Below are positions 8,440 to 17,396 of a stretch of DNA of 64,000 nt, piece after piece. The notes beneath the pieces were generated by a model. The model was not told the DNA's origin. It saw nothing but the letters and a program-made list of their open reading frames with translations, and ran no database searches. Position numbers and translations under genes: made by a program. Positions within the stretch are counted from its first letter, which is position 1, and the number at the start of each line of letters is the position of its first letter. Source of the DNA: Pseudomonas fluorescens (GTDB lineage: Bacteria > Pseudomonadota > Gammaproteobacteria > Pseudomonadales > Pseudomonadaceae); NCBI RefSeq assembly GCF_000967965.1, contig NZ_LACC01000002.1:248001-312000 (forward strand), given 5' to 3'.

Positions 8440-9594
8440 CTAGAGCCTCGGCCCCAATAAAATGCCGGTGTAGCGCCAGACAAAAACACCGAAAGCGCTA
8501 CACCACAGCAACGCCGACAGCGCCAGACCCTGACCGGAAAACGGCACCAGCCACACTCGACACACACCCGCCAGTAGCAACAGGGCAAACCCCGCAACAA
8601 CCGCCTTTGACGGCTGCAACAAGCGCCCGGTATGCCCCAGGCTGACCCGGGCGATCATCGCCAGAACCAACCCGCCGATACCGCCGACGGCCAGTGAATG
8701 GGTGGCCAGGCTTTGCTGCGGCATCCAGCCCAGGTGCCACAGCGCCATGGCCAGCGTCGCCACCGCGAGCCAGGCGTAGGCCAGGTACAGCGACCACAGC
8801 AGCGGCACCCGCCACAGGCCACGATCATGCCAGCGCCACAATCGCAGCAGATGCAAAACGCTGATCAACGCAAACATTAGCGCCAGCCAAACCCGTGGGG
8901 CGTCATTCAATCCGGCGGCAAAAGACACCGCCGCCAGCATGGCGCTGATCAGCAACACCTTTCCCGGCAACGGATGGGCCGCAGGCGTTGCGGGCCGGTT
9001 CAAGCCGCGCAGGATAAAGAACGGAATCACCCGCCCGCCGATCACGCTCATCAGCGCGCCCACCAGCCACAAGGCAGCCAGCACGCCATGGCGTTGCAGA
9101 TTGGCGTCATCAACGGCGAACCCGAGCAACGTCAACGCCTGACACCCGGCCAGCAGCATCACCATCAACAGAATCGGATAATTCTCGCGCTTGCCCGCAG
9201 CCAGCAGATCGCCCCCCAACGCCCACGCCAGCAACGGCAGAAACGGAACCTGCAAGGCCAGCAACAAGGGCGCCGGTATCGGCAGGAACCAGGCCAGCCG
9301 TGCCAGTAGCCACACCAGCACCAGACCGATCAGCGGCCAGCCCTTGAGCCCCGACCGACCGGTCCAGTTGGGCACCGCCGTCAGCAGGAACCCGGCAATG
9401 ATGGCCGTGGCAAATCCGAAAGGCATTTCATGTCGATGCCAGGCGAGCATGCCGCCCACCGGTTGCGCACCCGGCAAGCGGCCGTACAGCCACAAGGCCC
9501 AGATCGCGATGGCGAGGGCCGCGAACCCGGCCCCGGCCAGAAAGAAGGGTCGAAAGCCCAGGCTGAAGAGCGGTGCAGCCACCAGTTTGCGCAT
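8440..9594 (-). CDS. nnrS: NnrS-family haem/copper membrane protein
   Basis: 384 residues from the ATG at 9594 (MRKLVAAPLFSLGFRPFFLAGAGFA). It is almost entirely hydrophobic, with about twelve membrane segments, and has the family's N-terminal FRPFFL motif and the conserved histidines of WHRHEMPFGF and ATHSLAVGG. NnrS relieves nitrosative stress in bacteria that meet or make nitric oxide. Its start overlaps the stop of ppyR (ATGA), so the two are translationally coupled. The upstream sigma-54 promoter and NorR-type sites suggest induction by NO. The longer upstream frame is rejected because it lacks similarity and overlaps ppyR. Confidence 0.92.
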   Translation of the reverse strand: MRKLVAAPLFSLGFRPFFLAGAGFAALAIAIWALWLYGRLPGAQPVGGMLAWHRHEMPFGFATAIIAGFLLTAVPNWTGRSGLKGWPLIGLVLVWLLARLAWFLPIPAPLLLALQVPFLPLLAWALGGDLLAAGKRENYPILLMVMLLAGCQALTLLGFAVDDANLQRHGVLAALWLVGALMSVIGGRVIPFFILRGLNRPATPAAHPLPGKVLLISAMLAAVSFAAGLNDAPRVWLALMFALISVLHLLRLWRWHDRGLWRVPLLWSLYLAYAWLAVATLAMALWHLGWMPQQSLATHSLAVGGIGGLVLAMIARVSLGHTGRLLQPSKAVVAGFALLLLAGVCRVWLVPFSGQGLALSALLWCSAFGVFVWRYTGILLGPRL

Positions 9595-9842
9595 CAAGCC
9601 ACCACTCGGGCCGGGAATTGGCTCAGGCGATACTGCGAAAGCAGACGCATGACATAGCCGATTTTCAACAGGGTCGGACCGAGAATGGTCAGGGCGTGCA
9701 TGGTCACCAGCACGGTGATCGCCAGATGGCCGTCGTAGAGATAGGCACCGTAAATGCCGGCCAGCAGCATCGCCAGCCCCGCGCCGAGCACACGGCTCGA
9801 CCATTGAAGAACGTTCTGAGGGTTGCTGAAGATGTCGAACAT
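9594..9842 (-). CDS. ppyR: PpyR-like small membrane protein
   Basis: 82 residues with two predicted membrane helices (about 17-37 and 43-62; GAGLAMLLAGIYGAYLYDG and a second one ending in LLKIGYVMRL). In P. aeruginosa PAO1 ppyR (PA2663), named as a regulator of psl and pyoverdine genes, sits directly upstream of an nnrS-like gene (PA2662); the same pair with an ATGA overlap is seen here. In PAO1 the next gene is the NO-dioxygenase fhp, which is absent here. The molecular role of PpyR is poorly defined. The AGGAG ribosome site is eight bases before the ATG. Confidence 0.78.
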   Translation of the reverse strand: MFDIFSNPQNVLQWSSRVLGAGLAMLLAGIYGAYLYDGHLAITVLVTMHALTILGPTLLKIGYVMRLLSQYRLSQFPARVVA

Positions 9843-9882
9843 TGTGCGTACTCCTGAAGGCGTTCAGTTGTACGTTTACCTC

Positions 9883-9899
9883 TTCAAGTCCCGTGCCAG
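9883..9899 (-). promoter_or_regulatory. Sigma-54 (-24/-12) promoter of ppyR-nnrS
   Basis: The minus strand reads CTGGCACG-GGAC-TTGAA, which matches the consensus TGGCACG-N4-TTGCW at all but one position (A for C in the -12 GC). It lies about 40 bases upstream of the ppyR ATG and about 40 bases from the nearest NorR-type site, a normal layout for an enhancer-dependent promoter. Confidence 0.75.
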
Positions 9900-9939
9900 G
9901 TTTTTACCCCTTTAGATCCAAGCGCTTGCGCATATACGA

Positions 9940-9996
9940 GTCATAAAGACACACCACAAAAATAGTCTGTTTGACTCTATATAAAGTCATTTTGAC
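9940..9996 (-). promoter_or_regulatory. Three NorR/FhpR-type activator sites
   Basis: Three copies of GTC-N5-GAC lie at 9940-9950, 9965-9975 and 9986-9996 (minus strand GTCTTTATGAC, GTCAAACAGAC, GTCAAAATGAC), with centres 25 and 21 bases apart. All fit GT-N7-AC, the core known for E. coli NorR, which also uses three sites upstream of a sigma-54 promoter. The regulator gene itself is not in this window. Confidence 0.7.
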
Positions 9997-10108
9997 TACA
10001 GCGACGCTACCCTGCGGCAATTTTCTCGATCTACGGTACGGCCAGACGACCAGAGGCTGACTACGCTGAAAGTCCGGAACATGCGTTACCTGCAGAGGAG
10101 CTGGCACC

Positions 10109-10612
10109 ATGCTACGCGTACAAAAACTCACGCCCTGCCTGTGGTTCGACGATCAGGCCGAAGAGGCGGCGAAATTCTATTGTTCGATCTTCGACCACTC
10201 GAAAATCACTGCCATCACTCATTACGGCCACGCCGGATTCGAGTTCCACGGCCGGCCCGAGGGTTCGGTCATGACCGTCAGCTTCGAACTCGACGGACAG
10301 AGTTTCACCGGCCTCAACGGCGGACCGCTGTTCACGTTCAGCGAGGCAGTTTCGTTTCAGGTCAATTGCCTGAGCCAGGAAGAAGTCGATCATTACTGGG
10401 GCAACCTGTCGGCCGGTGGCGTGCCCGAGGCCCAGCAATGCGGTTGGCTCAAGGACAAGTTCGGGCTGTCGTGGCAGATCGTCCCCGTCGCGATGATGGA
10501 CATGATCAAGGACCCCGACACGAAGAAATCCCAACGGGCCATGCAGGCGATGATGCAGATGAAAAAACTCGATATTGCCGTACTGCAACGAGCCTTTGAC
10601 GGCGAGAGCTAA
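10109..10612 (+). CDS. PhnB-like VOC-family protein
   Basis: 167 residues; the ATG follows GAGGAG. It belongs to the VOC subgroup often mislabelled 3-demethylubiquinone methyltransferase: LTPCLWFDDQAEEAAKFYCSIF at the start, FTFSEAVSFQVNC in the middle and CGWLKDKFGLSWQIVP near the end. The fold is confident and the biochemical function unknown. Cys107 and the QCGWL segment are typical of the subgroup. It is followed on the same strand by an AraC regulator after 33 bases, so the two may be co-transcribed. Confidence 0.85.
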   Translation: MLRVQKLTPCLWFDDQAEEAAKFYCSIFDHSKITAITHYGHAGFEFHGRPEGSVMTVSFELDGQSFTGLNGGPLFTFSEAVSFQVNCLSQEEVDHYWGNLSAGGVPEAQQCGWLKDKFGLSWQIVPVAMMDMIKDPDTKKSQRAMQAMMQMKKLDIAVLQRAFDGES

Positions 10613-10645
10613 TACACTCGGGCGCTGACCTGCCGAGGAGTGAGC

Positions 10646-11479
10646 ATGAAGCACGCCGTTGCCAAGAACGCCGACAAGGCCCCGCGCTTCTGGCGCGATG
10701 ATGCCCTGCCCTTCATCGAAGCCCGCTCCATCGCCGACGGGCGCGAAGTCTGCTACACCCGGCACGCCCACGAGCACTTTTCCATCGGGGCGATCACCGC
10801 CGGGCGCAGCACTTATCTGCATGAGCAGTCGGCGTTCGAGGTCGACGTCGGCACGGTGGTGCTGATGAACCCCGGTGACGTCCACGCCTGCAACCCGATC
10901 GAAGACCAACCCTGGTCGTATTTGATGCTGTACGTCGATACGCCGTGGCTGACCGATTTGCAGCATCAACTCGGCTTCAGCGATGACGCGGCGTTTCGCC
11001 GTTTTTCCCTGACCCACACCCGGGACGCCCAGCTGTTTGCCGGCCTCGCGGGCTTGTATGAGGTGTTGGTCGATCCACAGCAAGACGTGCTGCGCAAACA
11101 CAGCGTGGCCGTGGAGTTCTTTACCGATGTGCAGCTACGACTCAACCCGGCCGACCCGCCGCTGCGTGAACCCAACTTCAAGCTGGAGCGCGCGGCCGAC
11201 TACATCCGCGACCACTGCACGCAAACCCTCAGGCTCGAAGACATTTGCGAAGCGGCGCAACTGTCGCCGTCCTACCTGATCCGCGCCTTCAAACAGCATT
11301 ACGGCATGACGCCCCACGCATTCCTGGTGAACCGGCGCATCCAGTTCGCCCAGGATCAATTGCGCAACGGCAAGCTGATCGCGGATGTGGCACTGGAAGC
11401 AGGGTTCGCCGATCAGGCGCATTTTCAACGGGCGTTCAAACAGCATTTGGCGGCAACACCGGGGCAGTATCGGGGGTGA
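10646..11479 (+). CDS. AraC-family transcriptional regulator
   Basis: 277 residues. An N-terminal cupin-like sensing domain (HAHEHFSIGAITAGRS...VVLMNPGDVHACNP) is followed by the two helix-turn-helix motifs of the AraC DNA-binding domain (about residues 175-277; LRLEDICEAAQLSPSYLIRAFKQ and IADVALEAGFADQAHFQRAFK). The ATG at 10646 has GAGGAG five bases upstream; the GTG at 10640 would overlap that ribosome site. The ligand is unknown. This cupin type often controls a neighbouring LysE/RhtB exporter, and one lies convergently at 11676. Confidence 0.9.
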   Translation: MKHAVAKNADKAPRFWRDDALPFIEARSIADGREVCYTRHAHEHFSIGAITAGRSTYLHEQSAFEVDVGTVVLMNPGDVHACNPIEDQPWSYLMLYVDTPWLTDLQHQLGFSDDAAFRRFSLTHTRDAQLFAGLAGLYEVLVDPQQDVLRKHSVAVEFFTDVQLRLNPADPPLREPNFKLERAADYIRDHCTQTLRLEDICEAAQLSPSYLIRAFKQHYGMTPHAFLVNRRIQFAQDQLRNGKLIADVALEAGFADQAHFQRAFKQHLAATPGQYRG

Positions 11480-11517
11480 GCCTGTGGTTTTGGCTGAATC
11501 GGTGGTTTGGATAGATC

Positions 11518-11638
11518 TGTGGCGAGGGAGCTTGCTCCCGCCCGGCGGCGAAGCCGTCGCAAAACCTGCATGCAAGATTTGCCTGAAGGAAAGCGGGGGC
11601 CGCTTCGCAGCCCAGCGGGAGCAAGCTCCCTCGCCACA
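11518..11638. repeat. REP inverted pair (GGCGAGGGAGCTTGCTCCC type)
   Basis: Two TGTGGCGAGGGAGCTTGCTC arms face each other across about 70 bases, between convergent genes. Confidence 0.85.
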
Positions 11639-11675
11639 AAAGCTGTAACTTCACCACAAAACCTGGTGACTGCCG

Positions 11676-12263
11676 TTAGGGCAACAACAAGTACACCGCA
11701 CTCACCACCAGCAACAACGCCATGGCGCGATTGAACAGGCGCATACCCGCCGGGTTGTTCAGAAAACCGCGCAAAAACGTCCCGGCATACGCCCAACATC
11801 CGACCGACGCATAGCAGATCACCAGATAAATCGCGGCGAACTGCCAGACCAGGCGCGCCTCGCCATCGGCGACAAACGCGCCCATGCCGGCCACACAGGC
11901 CAGCCAGGCCTTCGGATTGAGCCATTGCATGATGGCGCCATACAGCATCGACGGCGCCTTGGCCGATTCACTGGCCTGCACCTGCCCATTGTCGGCCGCC
12001 AGCTTGAAGGCCATGTACAACAGAAAGGCCACCCCCGCCCATTGCACCACCTGGGTCAGCGCTGGCCACCGTTGCAACAACTCATGCAGGCCCAGCCCCA
12101 TCAGCACCAAAAGCAGGACAAATCCCAGGGTGGCCCCAGCCACATGACGCTGGCTGGCCCGGAAACCAAACCGTGCGCCGGAGCTCAACGCCACGATATT
12201 GACTGGCCCCGGCGTGATGGAAGCGACCAGCGCAAACGCCGCCATGGAGATCATCAGACTCAT
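11676..12263 (-). CDS. LysE/RhtB-family amino acid exporter
   Basis: 195 residues and five to six hydrophobic segments. The N-terminal SITPGPVNIVALSSGARFG motif (TPGP) and the central QWLNPKAWL segment are the hallmarks of LysE/RhtB exporters of amino acids or homoserine lactones. An AAGGTG ribosome site precedes the ATG at 12263. It is convergent with the AraC gene and follows the MocR-type regulator on the same strand after 86 bases. The substrate is unknown. Confidence 0.9.
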   Translation of the reverse strand: MSLMISMAAFALVASITPGPVNIVALSSGARFGFRASQRHVAGATLGFVLLLVLMGLGLHELLQRWPALTQVVQWAGVAFLLYMAFKLAADNGQVQASESAKAPSMLYGAIMQWLNPKAWLACVAGMGAFVADGEARLVWQFAAIYLVICYASVGCWAYAGTFLRGFLNNPAGMRLFNRAMALLLVVSAVYLLLP

Positions 12264-12349
12264 TGCACACCTTCTTCCATCGAATTGAACAAGGCCCTCA
12301 AGGTAAAGAGCCGAGCGATTCGCGTATTGAAGAAAACTGCCCTGCAGCG

Positions 12350-13681
12350 CTACGAGTAATAGCCGACGACGTTTTTAACCTTACCCAGGGCAACCCGCAG
12401 CGAATCCATGTCCACGGAGCCCAGCGCCAGGCGTATCGCGTGCGGCACATGGGCCGAAACCGCAAAGGGTTCGGCCGGCGACACCGACACCTGCTCGCGC
12501 ATCAATGCCATGGCGATCTGGTCGGCCCGGGCGTCTTCCGCCAACGGCAGCCAGATGAAATAGGAGTTCGGGTGACTGATGGTCCTGAGCCCCGCCAGTA
12601 CCTCGCGGGCCAAAGCTTGCCGGGCCCGGGCGTCCGCGCGTTTTTGCTCCTCCAGTTGGCTGACGGTGCCGTCGTCGAGCCAGGCCGTGACGATGGCGGT
12701 CATCACGCCCGGGGTGTTCCAGGTGGTCGCCATGATCGTGCGCTCGCAGGCGGCGACCCATTGCGCGGGTGCGGCGATGAAGCCAACACGCAGCCCGGTG
12801 GCGATATTCTTCGACAGACCGGACACGTACACCGTCCTCTCCGGCGCCAGCTCGGCCAGCGGTGGCGGTACGTTTTCGGCCAGGAACGCGTAGGCGGCGT
12901 CCTCGATGATCGTCAGGTCATGCCGGCGCGCAATCGCCACCAACTGCTCGCGCTGATCGAGGTCCATCACCCAGCCCAAAGGGTTGTGCAAGGTCGGCAT
13001 CGAGTAGACGGCCCGTACCGAACGGCTGCGGCAGAGCTTATCCAGGGCGGGCAGATCAGGCCCGGTATCCGTGACCGGAATCGGCAATATTTCCAGATGC
13101 AGGGTTTCGGCCAGCGTCTTGAAACCGGGATAGGTCAACGCATCGGCGGCGATCACATCGCCGGGCTTGAGCAGCGTCATCATCGCCACCGCCAGGCCAT
13201 GCTGGGCACCGCTGACGATCAATACCTGTTCGGCCGGCACGTTCAGCCCGCGGTCAAGCAGATGACGCGCGACCGAGGCCCGCTCGTGCAGGCGTCCCGC
13301 GTGGGGCTGATAGCGCAGGAGCGATTCCAGGTCGCCGGACAAGGCCAGCTGACGCAAGGCCGTGCGCAACAGGTCGGCCTGACCGGGCAAGGACGGGTAG
13401 TTGAAATTCAGGTCGATCATCCCCGCCGCCACCACGTGCTGCGAGATGCCCTGCCCCGGCGGCAACGAGGTTTCCCTGACAAAGGTCCCGCGTCCGGTTT
13501 CGCCGCTGACCAGGCCCATGCCCTCCAGCTCGGCATACACCCGGCTGGCGGTGACCAGTGCCAGACCGTGCTCGGTGGCCAGTTGCCGGTGAGTCGGCAG
13601 GCGCGTGCCGGGCGGCAAACGACCGGAGCGGATGTCGGCGGCAAAGGCATCCACCAGGGTCTTGTAACGGGATCGAGGCAT
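12350..13681 (-). CDS. MocR/PdxR-type GntR regulator with aminotransferase-like domain
   Basis: 443 residues from the ATG at 13681; a TTG at 13702 is possible but neither has a clear ribosome site. Residues 1-70 are a GntR winged helix (YKTLVDAFAADIRSGRLPPGTRLPTHRQLA...VTASRVYAELEGMGLV). The rest is a fold-type I aminotransferase domain that binds pyridoxal phosphate, with the lysine in YVSGLSKNIATGLRVGF and the conserved HNPLG and IEDAAYAFL motifs. MocR proteins sense PLP or an amino-compound adduct and usually control an adjacent transporter, here the divergent EamA gene 74 bases away. Confidence 0.9.
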   Translation of the reverse strand: MPRSRYKTLVDAFAADIRSGRLPPGTRLPTHRQLATEHGLALVTASRVYAELEGMGLVSGETGRGTFVRETSLPPGQGISQHVVAAGMIDLNFNYPSLPGQADLLRTALRQLALSGDLESLLRYQPHAGRLHERASVARHLLDRGLNVPAEQVLIVSGAQHGLAVAMMTLLKPGDVIAADALTYPGFKTLAETLHLEILPIPVTDTGPDLPALDKLCRSRSVRAVYSMPTLHNPLGWVMDLDQREQLVAIARRHDLTIIEDAAYAFLAENVPPPLAELAPERTVYVSGLSKNIATGLRVGFIAAPAQWVAACERTIMATTWNTPGVMTAIVTAWLDDGTVSQLEEQKRADARARQALAREVLAGLRTISHPNSYFIWLPLAEDARADQIAMALMREQVSVSPAEPFAVSAHVPHAIRLALGSVDMDSLRVALGKVKNVVGYYS

Positions 13682-13755
13682 GTCGAGATGTATCCATGAC
13701 AATTTTTTGATTGTATCGATAGTCGCTCATAGGATGAGTTTCGTGCAATCAGACA

Positions 13756-14667
13756 ATGAGCGTGAGCCAAATGGAACGGACCTCGAACCTGCAACACCGG
13801 ACGCTGGAAAACAGCACCAGCGGTTGGATCAACGGCCTGATCGGCGTGGTGATCTTCAGCGGCTCGCTGCCGGCGACGCGGGTGGCGGTGCTGGAGTTTG
13901 ACCCGGTGTTCCTGACCGTCGCGCGCGCAACCATCGCGGCGGTCCTGGCGCTGTGCCTGCTGTGGTTATTCAAGGAAAAACGCCCGGCGCGCCAGCAACT
14001 GATACCGCTGATGATCGTAGCCCTGGGCGTGGTCATCGGCTTTCCCCTGTTGACCGCGCTGGCGCTGCAATACGTGACGTCCGCGCACTCCATCGTCTTC
14101 GTCGGCCTGTTGCCCCTGGCGACGGCGGTGTTCGGCGTCCTGCGCGGCGGCGAGCGGCCACGGGCGGCGTTCTGGATTTTCTCGGTGTTGGGCAGCCTGC
14201 TGGTGGTCGGCTTTGCCCTGTCCCAAGGGCTGACCGCCTCCCCCCAAGGCGACATCCTGATGCTGCTGGCCATCCTCGCCTGCGGCCTGGGTTATGCCGA
14301 AGGCGCGAAACTATCGCGCACGCTGGGTGGCTGGCAGGTGATCAGCTGGGCGCTGGTGCTGTCGCTGCCGGTCGTGGCGGCGCTCAGCTGGATGCGCATG
14401 CCGGCGTCGTTCACCGGCATCACCACGCCGGCGTGGTTCAGCCTGGCTTACGTCTCACTGTTCAGCATGCTGATCGGTTTCGTGTTCTGGTATCGCGGCC
14501 TGGCCCAAGGGGGCATCGCCGCCGTCGGGCAATTGCAACTGCTTCAGCCGTTTTTCGGGCTGACCCTGGCCGCCACCCTGCTGCATGAACATGTCAGCGT
14601 AGGCATGCTGGGTGTCACCGTCGCCGTGATCCTCTGCGTGGCCGGGGCGAAAAAGTTCGCCAGATAG
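13756..14667 (+). CDS. EamA/DMT-family transporter
   Basis: 303 residues with about ten membrane segments in two EamA repeats (WINGLIGVVIFSGSLPATR at the start and the second repeat from about residue 165). Drug/metabolite exporters of this class export amino acids and other small metabolites. It is divergent from the MocR-type regulator, which probably controls it. There is no strong ribosome site at the ATG at 13756; an alternative in-frame ATG is six codons downstream. Confidence 0.87.
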   Translation: MSVSQMERTSNLQHRTLENSTSGWINGLIGVVIFSGSLPATRVAVLEFDPVFLTVARATIAAVLALCLLWLFKEKRPARQQLIPLMIVALGVVIGFPLLTALALQYVTSAHSIVFVGLLPLATAVFGVLRGGERPRAAFWIFSVLGSLLVVGFALSQGLTASPQGDILMLLAILACGLGYAEGAKLSRTLGGWQVISWALVLSLPVVAALSWMRMPASFTGITTPAWFSLAYVSLFSMLIGFVFWYRGLAQGGIAAVGQLQLLQPFFGLTLAATLLHEHVSVGMLGVTVAVILCVAGAKKFAR

Positions 14668-14758
14668 CCCCGTGTACGGTGGTTTGCGCCCATGACTGTA
14701 TGGGTCTGGCCAAGGGTGAGCCGTGATAAAAATAGCGCTCTTGCTACAGGAGCCCACC

Positions 14759-15379
14759 ATGGACCTCGCCACCCTCACCCTGTTTCTGCCAGCCTGCTTT
14801 GCCCTCAACATGGCACCCGGCCCCAACAACCTGCTGTCGGTCAGCAATTCGACCCGCTATGGCTACCGCACCGCGTGTGTGGCCGGCATCGGCCGGTTGC
14901 TGGCGTTCGCCGGGATGATTGCCCTGGCCTCGGCGGGACTGGCGGTGGTGTTGCAAACCTCTGAGCTGCTGTTCTACGCGATCAAGATCCTCGGCGCGGC
15001 CTACCTGTTCTACCTCGCCTGGCAATTGTGGCGCGCCGATGCGGGTGTCGAAAACCTTGTCACCACTGCCCCCCTGGGCACGCTGGCGTTGGCCCGGCAG
15101 GAGTTTCTGGTCGCGGCCGGCAACCCCAAGGCCATCCTGATCTTCACCGCGTTCCTGCCACAGTTCGTCGACTCGACCCACGCCATCGGGCCGCAGTTCG
15201 TGGTGTTGGGCGCGCTGTTTCTGGTGCTGGAATGGATCGCCATCGGCGCCTACGCCTACATGGGCCTGCACATGCGCCGCTGGTTCGCCAGGCCGTCGGG
15301 CAAGCGGATGTTCAACCGTTGCTGTGCAGGTTTACTGTCAGCAGCGGCTTCGGTACTGCTGATGGCCAGACGCGCTTGA
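14759..15379 (+). CDS. LysE-family transporter
   Basis: 206 residues. It has the LysE motif NMAPGPNNLLSVSNSTRYG near the N-terminus, the GNPKAILIFTAFLPQF segment in the middle, and about six membrane helices. The ATG at 14759 follows CAGGAG; an upstream in-frame codon at 14723 has no ribosome site. It is a second exporter of the same family as the one at 11676. The substrate is unknown. Confidence 0.9.
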   Translation: MDLATLTLFLPACFALNMAPGPNNLLSVSNSTRYGYRTACVAGIGRLLAFAGMIALASAGLAVVLQTSELLFYAIKILGAAYLFYLAWQLWRADAGVENLVTTAPLGTLALARQEFLVAAGNPKAILIFTAFLPQFVDSTHAIGPQFVVLGALFLVLEWIAIGAYAYMGLHMRRWFARPSGKRMFNRCCAGLLSAAASVLLMARRA

Positions 15380-15461
15380 TCCTACGGATCATTGTGAAAA
15401 TCGGAAATTCGCTGTCGATTTTCCGGTGGAGGCCATCCATAACGCGATCTATGCTGCGCCC

Positions 15462-16544
15462 ATGAACCTACAAAAAACGCTGCTTCCGCCCCGTGCCGAG
15501 ATGGTTCGCGCCATGCTCGAGCGAGACACCTCCTACGAGGGGGTGTTCTTCACGGCGGTCAAGACCACAGGCATCTTCTGCCGCCCCGGTTGCACCGCCC
15601 GCAGCCCGAAGCCGGAAAATGTCGAGTTCTTTGCCAACGCCGAACAATGCCTGGCGGCGGGCTATCGCGCCTGTCTGCGCTGCAAACCACTGGACACCGC
15701 CGCCAGCGCGCCGGACTGGGTGCAGACACTCTTCAGATCGGTAGACGCCGACCCGGAGCAGCGCTGGACCGACGCCCAACTACTGGCCCAAGGTATCGAA
15801 CCACTGAAACTGCGTCGCTGGTTCAAGCAGCATTTCGGCATGACCTTCCACGCCTGGCTGCGCGCCCGACGCCTGGGCATGGCGCTGAACGGGATCAGAC
15901 AGGGCGACTCCATCGACGACGTCGCCTTCGATTCCGGCTACGAATCCCTGAGCGGTTTTCGCGATGCCTTTCAGAAATCCTTTCACATCACCCCGGGCCG
16001 CGCGGCCAACAGCGAGCCGCTGTTGTTCACGCGCCTGACCACGCCGCTGGGGCCGATGATCGCCATGGCCGAACGGCGTGGGCTGGTGCTGCTGGAGTTT
16101 CTCGACCAGGCCTCGCTGAACCCTGCGGTCGAAGCGCTGCAAAACCGTTTCGGTTATGCCGTGGCGCCGGGGCACAACGCGCATTTGCAGCAGATCGAAG
16201 CGCAATTGTCCGCGTACTTCGCCGGCACGCTCACTGAATTCAGCGTGGCCTTGCACATGCCCGGCAGCGAGTTCTCCCGCCGGGTCTGGGCCGAACTGGC
16301 GAAAATCCCCTACGGCCGGACCACCACCTACGGCGCCATCGCGGCGAGCCTGGGCAAGCCCGGTGCCAGCCGGGCGGTGGGCCTGGCCAACGGGCATAAC
16401 CGCTTATCGATTGTCGTGCCCTGCCACCGGGTGATCGGCGCCGACGGCTCGTTGACCGGCTACGCTGGAGGCCAGCCGCGCAAGGCGTTTCTGCTCAGGC
16501 TGGAAAACGCCGCGGTGCAGCTCACGGAGCAGCTGGCATTCTGA
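15462..16544 (+). CDS. ada: Ada: bifunctional DNA repair methyltransferase and transcription activator
   Basis: 360 residues (E. coli Ada 354). The N-terminal zinc/methyl-acceptor domain has Cys40, Cys44, Cys71 and Cys74 (FCRPGC and CLRC), which take methyl groups from phosphotriesters. An AraC-type helix-turn-helix domain follows (about 85-180), then the O6-alkylguanine transferase domain with the acceptor Cys321 in VVPCHRV, the same number as in E. coli. The methylated N-terminus would activate its own gene and alkylation-repair genes, plausibly including the glycosylase two genes downstream. A start at the ATG is chosen; a GTG at 15426 is possible but places a GGAGG site inside the gene. 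Confidence 0.95.
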   Translation: MNLQKTLLPPRAEMVRAMLERDTSYEGVFFTAVKTTGIFCRPGCTARSPKPENVEFFANAEQCLAAGYRACLRCKPLDTAASAPDWVQTLFRSVDADPEQRWTDAQLLAQGIEPLKLRRWFKQHFGMTFHAWLRARRLGMALNGIRQGDSIDDVAFDSGYESLSGFRDAFQKSFHITPGRAANSEPLLFTRLTTPLGPMIAMAERRGLVLLEFLDQASLNPAVEALQNRFGYAVAPGHNAHLQQIEAQLSAYFAGTLTEFSVALHMPGSEFSRRVWAELAKIPYGRTTTYGAIAASLGKPGASRAVGLANGHNRLSIVVPCHRVIGADGSLTGYAGGQPRKAFLLRLENAAVQLTEQLAF

Positions 16545-16579
16545 TCCCCCCACAGTTTTTTCATAAGGAAGGAAACTCG

Positions 16580-17392
16580 ATGGACAGGCTCGACAATCAA
16601 CTGCACCAACTGCATCAAGAAGGTTTGCTGATCCTCACCAACGTCGCCGATGCCGCCGGGGCGCGGCTGGTGGAGCAACTGGGTAACAAGGCCGTGGCCA
16701 CCAGCAGCGCGGCGGTGGCCTGGGTGCATGGCTATCCGGACGGCAACACCCTGCCCCTTGAGCGTCTGGTTTCGACGGTCGAGTCGATTGCCCGGGTCAT
16801 TTCGGTGCCGCTGACCGTGGATATCGAAGCCGGTTATTCCGATGACCTGGAACGGGTGGCCCTGGTGGTTGATGCGGTAATCGCCGCCGGCGCTGTCGGG
16901 ATCAACATCGAAGACGGTTCCTCGCCGCCGGAGTTGCTGGTACGCAAGATTGAGATCGCGCGCCAGGTGGCCGATCGACGCAACGTGAACCTGTTTATCA
17001 ATGCGCGCACCGATGTTTATCTGCGGGGTCTGGTGCCCGCCGAAGATCGCGTCGCCGAAACCCTCAAGCGCGCTGCGCTGTATCAGGCGGCCGGTGCCAA
17101 TGGCCTGTTTGCCGCCGGCGTTACCGCGGAGTACGAGATCAAGGCGCTGTGCCAGGGCACCTCCCTGCCACTGAATGTGCTGGGGTTCCCGGGCCTGCCA
17201 TCCCCCGAAGCGCTTGAGGCACTCGGTGTACGCCGCCTGACTGCGGGTTCGGGCATCGCCGAGTTCCTCTACGGCGCCATGGCCGGCATCGCCAAAAGCT
17301 TTCTGCAAACCGGCCGGTTCGATAGCCACGACCTGAAGGCGTTGACCTATGGCGAAGTGAACGCCCTGTTGAAACCGTCCGGGAAAGCCTGA
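16580..17392 (+). CDS. Isocitrate lyase/PEP mutase-family enzyme
   Basis: 270 residues with the TIM-barrel signature of the PEP mutase/ICL superfamily: VDIEAGYSDD (Mg-binding acidic loop), GINIEDGS, FINARTDVY, and a C-terminal RRLTAGSGIAEF. Members act on 2-oxo or 2-hydroxy acids by C-C or C-P bond chemistry (oxaloacetase, 2-methylisocitrate lyase or phosphonopyruvate hydrolase types). The cysteine-containing KKCGH loop of true isocitrate lyase is absent. It lies between ada and an alkA-like gene, 35 bases after ada and 4 bases before the glycosylase, so one transcript is likely. Why a metabolic lyase is in a repair operon is unclear. Confidence 0.82.
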   Translation: MDRLDNQLHQLHQEGLLILTNVADAAGARLVEQLGNKAVATSSAAVAWVHGYPDGNTLPLERLVSTVESIARVISVPLTVDIEAGYSDDLERVALVVDAVIAAGAVGINIEDGSSPPELLVRKIEIARQVADRRNVNLFINARTDVYLRGLVPAEDRVAETLKRAALYQAAGANGLFAAGVTAEYEIKALCQGTSLPLNVLGFPGLPSPEALEALGVRRLTAGSGIAEFLYGAMAGIAKSFLQTGRFDSHDLKALTYGEVNALLKPSGKA

Positions 17393-17396
17393 GCCC

